Below, piece by piece: positions 22,835 through 25,798 of a DNA stretch of 25,798 bases. Numbering within the stretch: position 1 is the first letter of the stretch; every line of letters starts with the position of its first letter. This DNA comes from Erythrobacter sp. (GTDB lineage: Bacteria > Pseudomonadota > Alphaproteobacteria > Sphingomonadales > Sphingomonadaceae). The notes under the pieces were generated by a model that did not search any database, was not told the DNA's origin, and saw only the letters and a program-made list of their open reading frames with translations. The translations under genes and the position numbers were made by a program. Location: NCBI GenBank assembly GCA_002695185.1, contig NZOF01000178.1:1-25798 (forward strand), read 5' to 3'.

Positions 22835-23941
22835 ATGCCTGACTGGATAAACACCCATCTCGCCTTCCTGCCATGGTGGGTCGCCGTCGGCCTCGTTGCA
22901 ATCGTCACGATAGCTGCTGCACTGCTCCTGCACGCGGCCGCTTTCGGCCTGCTGAGGCGATTTGCCCGGTCGAGCGAGAGCCAGTCCGACAATATCGTGG
23001 TGCGGAGGCTGGCCCAGCCCAGCCGCTGGGCGCTGATCATGCTCGCGCTGGTGGCGGTATCCTCGATCTTTCCCGTGCTGAACGAGATCTGGGACCGGAT
23101 CGGCGGCGTGGTCATGCCGCTGTTCGTGGGCTGGATGGTGCTGGCGATCCTCCATGCACTGGTGGAAGTGGCGATCCTGCGCAACGACGATTCCATGGAG
23201 GACAACCGCCGGGCGCGGCGGCGGCGGACGAAGCTGGCCCTGTTCAACCGCATCGCCACCTTCATCATCGTCTTCGTGGTGATCGGGCTGATGCTGCTGG
23301 CCATCCCGGGCGTGCGCGACATCGGCGTAACGCTGGTGGCATCGGCAGGCCTTGCCGGTCTCGCCGTGGGTGCAGCGGCCCAGCCAGCGCTTAAATCGCT
23401 GATCGCCGGAGTACAGATGGCGCTGACCGAGCCGGTGATCGTGGGCGATGCCGTGATAATCGCAGGCGAGTGGGGCTGGATCGAGGAAATCCGCACGACC
23501 TATGTCGTGGTCAAGGTGTGGGACGAACGGCGGCTGGTGGTGCCGACCTCCAAGTTCCTCGACGAGACCTTCCAGAACTGGACCAAGACCACCGCGCAGC
23601 TGATGGGCACGATCATGCTCTATGTCGATCCGGTGACCCGGCTCGATCCCATCCGCGCCAAGTTCGAGGAGCTGGTCGAAAGCAATGCGCGCTGGGACGG
23701 GCGGGTGAAGCACATGCAGGTGACCGAACTGACGCGCGACGCGATCGAGGTGCGGTTCTTGGTAACGGCCAAGGATTCTCCCACGCTCTACGATCTTCGC
23801 TGCGATATCCGCGAGGCGCTGATCCAGTGGCTGGCAGTGGAAATGCCCGAAGCCATCGTTCGCAACCGCCTGGCACCGGTGGCACCGCTGGATATTGCTG
23901 GCTTTCCGTCAGGCGAGGCACTGCAGCAGATGGCGGAGTGA
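22835..23941 (+). CDS. Small-conductance mechanosensitive channel, MscS family
   Basis: 368-residue membrane channel that opens on hypo-osmotic shock. Hydrophobic segments are at about 14-38, 63-82, 92-114 and 137-157, and the pore helix is 163-196, where VASAGLAGLAVGAAAQPALKSL has the Gly/Ala packing pattern of MscS TM3. The following beta domain begins EPVIVGDAVIIAGEWGWIEEI with VPTSKFLDETFQNWT, the usual MscS middle domain, and a cytosolic alpha-beta cage completes it. A basic patch (NRRARRRRTKL, 124-134) lies between helices. It is divergent from the helicase gene over 100 bp in which I see no clear promoter. Confidence 0.93.
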   Translation: MPDWINTHLAFLPWWVAVGLVAIVTIAAALLLHAAAFGLLRRFARSSESQSDNIVVRRLAQPSRWALIMLALVAVSSIFPVLNEIWDRIGGVVMPLFVGWMVLAILHALVEVAILRNDDSMEDNRRARRRRTKLALFNRIATFIIVFVVIGLMLLAIPGVRDIGVTLVASAGLAGLAVGAAAQPALKSLIAGVQMALTEPVIVGDAVIIAGEWGWIEEIRTTYVVVKVWDERRLVVPTSKFLDETFQNWTKTTAQLMGTIMLYVDPVTRLDPIRAKFEELVESNARWDGRVKHMQVTELTRDAIEVRFLVTAKDSPTLYDLRCDIREALIQWLAVEMPEAIVRNRLAPVAPLDIAGFPSGEALQQMAE

Positions 23942-23942
23942 G

Positions 23943-23962
23943 GATCTGCACATTGGCAGATC
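23943..23962 (+). terminator. Hairpin just after mscS, weak terminator candidate
   Basis: GATCTGC (23943-23949) and GCAGATC (23956-23962) form a perfect 7-bp stem with a 6-nt loop two bases after the mscS stop. No T-run follows, so termination would need Rho or another factor. The stretch to 24151 has visibly more A+T than its neighbours, and a second small repeat AAGATT/AATCTT (24076-24097); I see no gene in it. Confidence 0.35.
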
Positions 23963-24151
23963 GTCCTAAGATTACTTCTACTGCTAATTGAGACGCTGCA
24001 GCTTACGTCGCAGACAAAATTTTATAGCAGGCTCATCCGATGGCGCTGATTTGATGGCGATTGCAGGCCTGTGATAAGATTTTACCTCCATAATCTTTAA
24101 AAACGCCACGCTTTCGCGATTCCGCTCTGGAAAGGCCTTTTCCGTGCGCGA

Positions 24152-24874
24152 TTAGTTTTCCTCGCTTTTCGCAACTTGCTCCGCCTCCCACTCGGCCATG
24201 CGCATTGCCACATAGCGGCGCAATAGGTCGACGCGGCGCGGTCGGAAGCTCGTGTCGCCCCTGGTAAGCGTGTCCATGCGCGCGACTTCGAAGGTCCGGT
24301 AATCCTCGCGCAGTAGACACCAGCCCACGAGCATGAGGGTTGTCGGGCTGTAAGAGAGTCCGAGCGGCAGAATTTCACGTTCGCTACGACGGCCCTGCTT
24401 GTCACGATAAGCGAAATGCACACTGATTTCTTCCCAGCAGGCTTCGCGTAATAATTCGACGTCGACAGTAATGTTGGGCCGATCCATGACTGGTCGCCAT
24501 GATCGCATAATCGCATGCAGGGAATGACGCGCCTGATGATCGGGGAGGCTGGCGATGATCCGGGCTAGCGCGTCCTTGCCAGCCCGTGTCAGCCGTTCGT
24601 CCCCGAGCTGATCGAGACTGCCGACAGCCAGCGTAAGCGCTTCGGTTTCAAGGCGCGAAAAGCTTTGCGGCGGCAGGGCAGGGTCTTCGGTCAGCGTGTA
24701 GCCGTATCCTGTCGCGCCATCGATGAGCACGCCGCCCGCGCGCAAGGTCGAGATGTCGCGATAAAGCTGGCGGATCGAGATTTCGGTTTCGGCAGCCAAC
24801 CTTTTAGCGGTGACGGGAGAAGGCAGCCGCCTGAGAGCTGAAAGCAGCCGCATGAGCCTATCCTGTCTTGCCAT
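24152..24874 (-). CDS. YafY-like HTH and WYL-domain transcriptional regulator
   Basis: 240-residue regulator. Residues 3-60 form an HTH_11 winged helix (RLMRLLSALRRLPSPVTAKR, then EISIRQLYRDISTLRAGGV). A WYL domain spans about 140-210 (ISVHFAYRDKQGRRSEREIL, then LPLGLSYSPTTLMLVGWCLL), with the ligand-binding beta barrel seen in regulators of DNA-damage and defence genes; in YafY-type members it often controls a divergent enzyme gene. Here the divergent gene is a glutathione S-transferase 72 bp away, its likely target. The ligand is unknown. Confidence 0.88.
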   Translation of the reverse strand: MARQDRLMRLLSALRRLPSPVTAKRLAAETEISIRQLYRDISTLRAGGVLIDGATGYGYTLTEDPALPPQSFSRLETEALTLAVGSLDQLGDERLTRAGKDALARIIASLPDHQARHSLHAIMRSWRPVMDRPNITVDVELLREACWEEISVHFAYRDKQGRRSEREILPLGLSYSPTTLMLVGWCLLREDYRTFEVARMDTLTRGDTSFRPRRVDLLRRYVAMRMAEWEAEQVAKSEEN

Positions 24875-24946
24875 GTTCGTTACTGCCCCAATCTGTCAGT
24901 AGGTGGGAACTATCCCTTCGCTTCACTCAACGAAAGGAGCAACCCG

Positions 24947-25525
24947 ATGATCACCCTTTATCATTCGCCCCAGTCGCGGTCCGACATGATCGTCGACCTT
25001 GTCAGATTACTCGGCGCCGAAATCGAGATCCGCGAAGTCACCATCGTACGTCAGGACGGTTCCGGCGCGCCCGACCCGGACAACCCCCATCCAGAAAAGA
25101 AAGTCCCTTATTTGGTAGATGGCAATGACTATGTCCGCGAACGCGGGGCAATCGTGCTCTACCTTACGGATGCTTACCCCGAAGCCAAGCTGGGGCCCAC
25201 GGTCGGCGAAAAGGGCCGTGGAGCCTATTTGTCGTGGCTGTCATGGTATCAGGGCGTGATGGAACCGCTATTGATCTTGAAATGGGCAGGCGTGTCGCAT
25301 CCCGCAATCGAGTCCGGCTTGCGCGACGAGGCAACAATGCTCGAGCGCCTCGTCAAGCCGCTTCGCGCCGGCCCTTGGCTATTAGGTGAGCGATTCAGTG
25401 CCGCGGACATGCTTTGCGCATCGCCATTCCAGTGGTTCAAGGACCTGCAGCCCGCCGAACCGCTGATCAGCGAATGGGTAGAGCGGTGCGCTGTGCGGAT
25501 AAAAGCAGGACAGCCATCTGAGTGA
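24947..25525 (+). CDS. Glutathione S-transferase family protein
   Basis: 192-residue cytosolic enzyme. The N-terminal thioredoxin-like domain starts MITLYHSPQSRSDM, with the cis-proline KVPYLV and the gamma-glutamyl-binding VRERGAIVLYL (usually ExxAI; here the acidic residue precedes RGAI). The C-terminal all-helical domain carries GPWLLGERFSAADMLCASPF, the family's N-capping box. It conjugates or reduces electrophiles with glutathione made by GshA. The ribosome binding site AAGGAG is 7 bp upstream of ATG 24947. The protein is slightly shorter than most GSTs, ending early in the last helix. It is divergent from, and probably controlled by, the WYL regulator. Confidence 0.88.
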   Translation: MITLYHSPQSRSDMIVDLVRLLGAEIEIREVTIVRQDGSGAPDPDNPHPEKKVPYLVDGNDYVRERGAIVLYLTDAYPEAKLGPTVGEKGRGAYLSWLSWYQGVMEPLLILKWAGVSHPAIESGLRDEATMLERLVKPLRAGPWLLGERFSAADMLCASPFQWFKDLQPAEPLISEWVERCAVRIKAGQPSE

Positions 25526-25626
25526 CAGTTGGCAGCGATCGTGACTTCGCGACACGAGTATAAGACCTTGAACGACCAGTAAGGTGTCCGAAGATGAACC
25601 ACTAATAACACCGCACTCGCGCTATC

Positions 25627-25760
25627 CTACAGGCGGGGCTTCCGCCTGTAGGTTTAGTCATTGCGCCAGCAGTGAGGACCGCTGACACTAAACCAAAAGC
25701 GGACTATCAGTTCTCGGCCCACATTCGGTCGCTTGACTATTCAACTCAGTGTCCGCTTTT
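25627..25760 (+). repeat. Three abutting stem-loops in the non-coding tail (structured RNA or repeat remnant)
   Basis: After the GST gene no convincing coding sequence is seen up to the window end, but 134 bp are almost wholly accounted for by three inverted repeats placed end to end. First: CTACAGGCGG/CCGCCTGTAG (25627-25636, 25642-25651), a perfect 10-bp stem with 5-nt loop. Second: GGTTTAGT/ACTAAACC (25651-25658, 25687-25694). Third: AAAAGCGGAC/GTCCGCTTTT (25695-25704, 25751-25760), perfect over 10 bp with 46 nt between; AGTT/AACT pairs continue the stem inside. A T5 run closes the third. The first hairpin may terminate the GST transcript; the whole could be a small RNA, a MITE-like element or a dispersed intergenic repeat. 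Confidence 0.55.
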
Positions 25761-25798
25761 TGCCCTAATTTCCAAAATGAGGGACTTCTTAGATGAGC

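Noticed and set aside
20149..22842. Two long plus-strand frames (324 and 452 codons) over the helicase gene
   Set aside because: Both mirror the high-GC helicase codons, are rich in Arg, Ala, Gly and Pro without domains, and run through the intact helicase motifs.
22445..23713. 422-codon minus-strand frame over mscS and the start of the helicase gene
   Set aside because: Shadow of mscS; rich in His, Gln and Asp with no family pattern.
25249..25611. 120-codon minus-strand frame over the end of the GST gene, considered as a transposase remnant
   Set aside because: Mostly antisense to GST codons; no transposase motif such as DDE could be seen, and the flanks lack terminal repeats.
1..25798. 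Search for a defence island, biosynthetic cluster, prophage, CRISPR array, tRNA or attachment site
   Set aside because: No nuclease, toxin, synthase, phage, repeat-spacer or cloverleaf pattern was seen; the WYL regulator alone, beside a GST, does not indicate a defence locus.

Overview
This window looks like ordinary chromosome of an alphaproteobacterium, most likely Sphingomonadales and probably Erythrobacteraceae. The pointers are high-GC coding sequence, the neighbouring rsmE-gshA and ubiA-SRAP-trmL units, a plant-type glutamate-cysteine ligase, a BamB lipoprotein preceded by a YfgM-like protein, and a glycine-zipper surface antigen. The taxonomic call rests on gene content and protein style, not on a database search. 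I see no tRNA, rRNA, CRISPR array, complete insertion sequence or prophage gene.

Layout. 1-270 is the end of a GNAT acetyltransferase, closed by a strong hairpin terminator that probably also serves the next gene. 336-1910 is a divergon of a ferritin-like predicted metal-dependent hydrolase and a TetR regulator, with stacked inverted repeats over the hydrolase promoter. 1922-4628 holds ygfZ, pyrC and rarD (divergent, then convergent with overlapping tails). 4809-5270 is a glycine-zipper envelope protein. 5382-8309 carries astD and selO on the minus strand. Facing away from selO, 8389-12638 runs hydrolase-glycosyltransferase (4-bp coupled), then yfgM-bamB. 12659-15151 is the minus-strand unit rsmE-gshA-ABM protein, divergent from ubiA-SRAP-trmL (15265-17256). 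17316-18885 is a redox block: a VOC protein facing soxR, with a near-consensus SoxR box and a 19-bp-spaced promoter between them, then msrQ. 18870-22734 on the minus strand is a DinG-like helicase, sixA and a lipoprotein with two ComEA-like helix-hairpin-helix repeats. The window ends with mscS (22835-23941), a WYL regulator divergent from a glutathione S-transferase, and a non-coding tail of three abutting stem-loops.

How the genes fit together. Several themes concern redox and thiol chemistry: gshA and a glutathione transferase, SelO (protein AMPylation in oxidative stress), SoxR with its box, MsrQ, and YgfZ (iron-sulfur upkeep). Envelope biogenesis is represented by BamB/YfgM, the glycine-zipper protein, a glycosyltransferase and MscS; nucleic-acid upkeep by DinG, SRAP, RsmE and TrmL. 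I did not find a clear undescribed multi-gene system. The points most worth a second look are the SoxR box and promoter, the stem-loop cluster at the right end, the HhH lipoprotein, the alpha/beta hydrolase lacking the expected catalytic acid, and the operator-like repeats of the TetR divergon.
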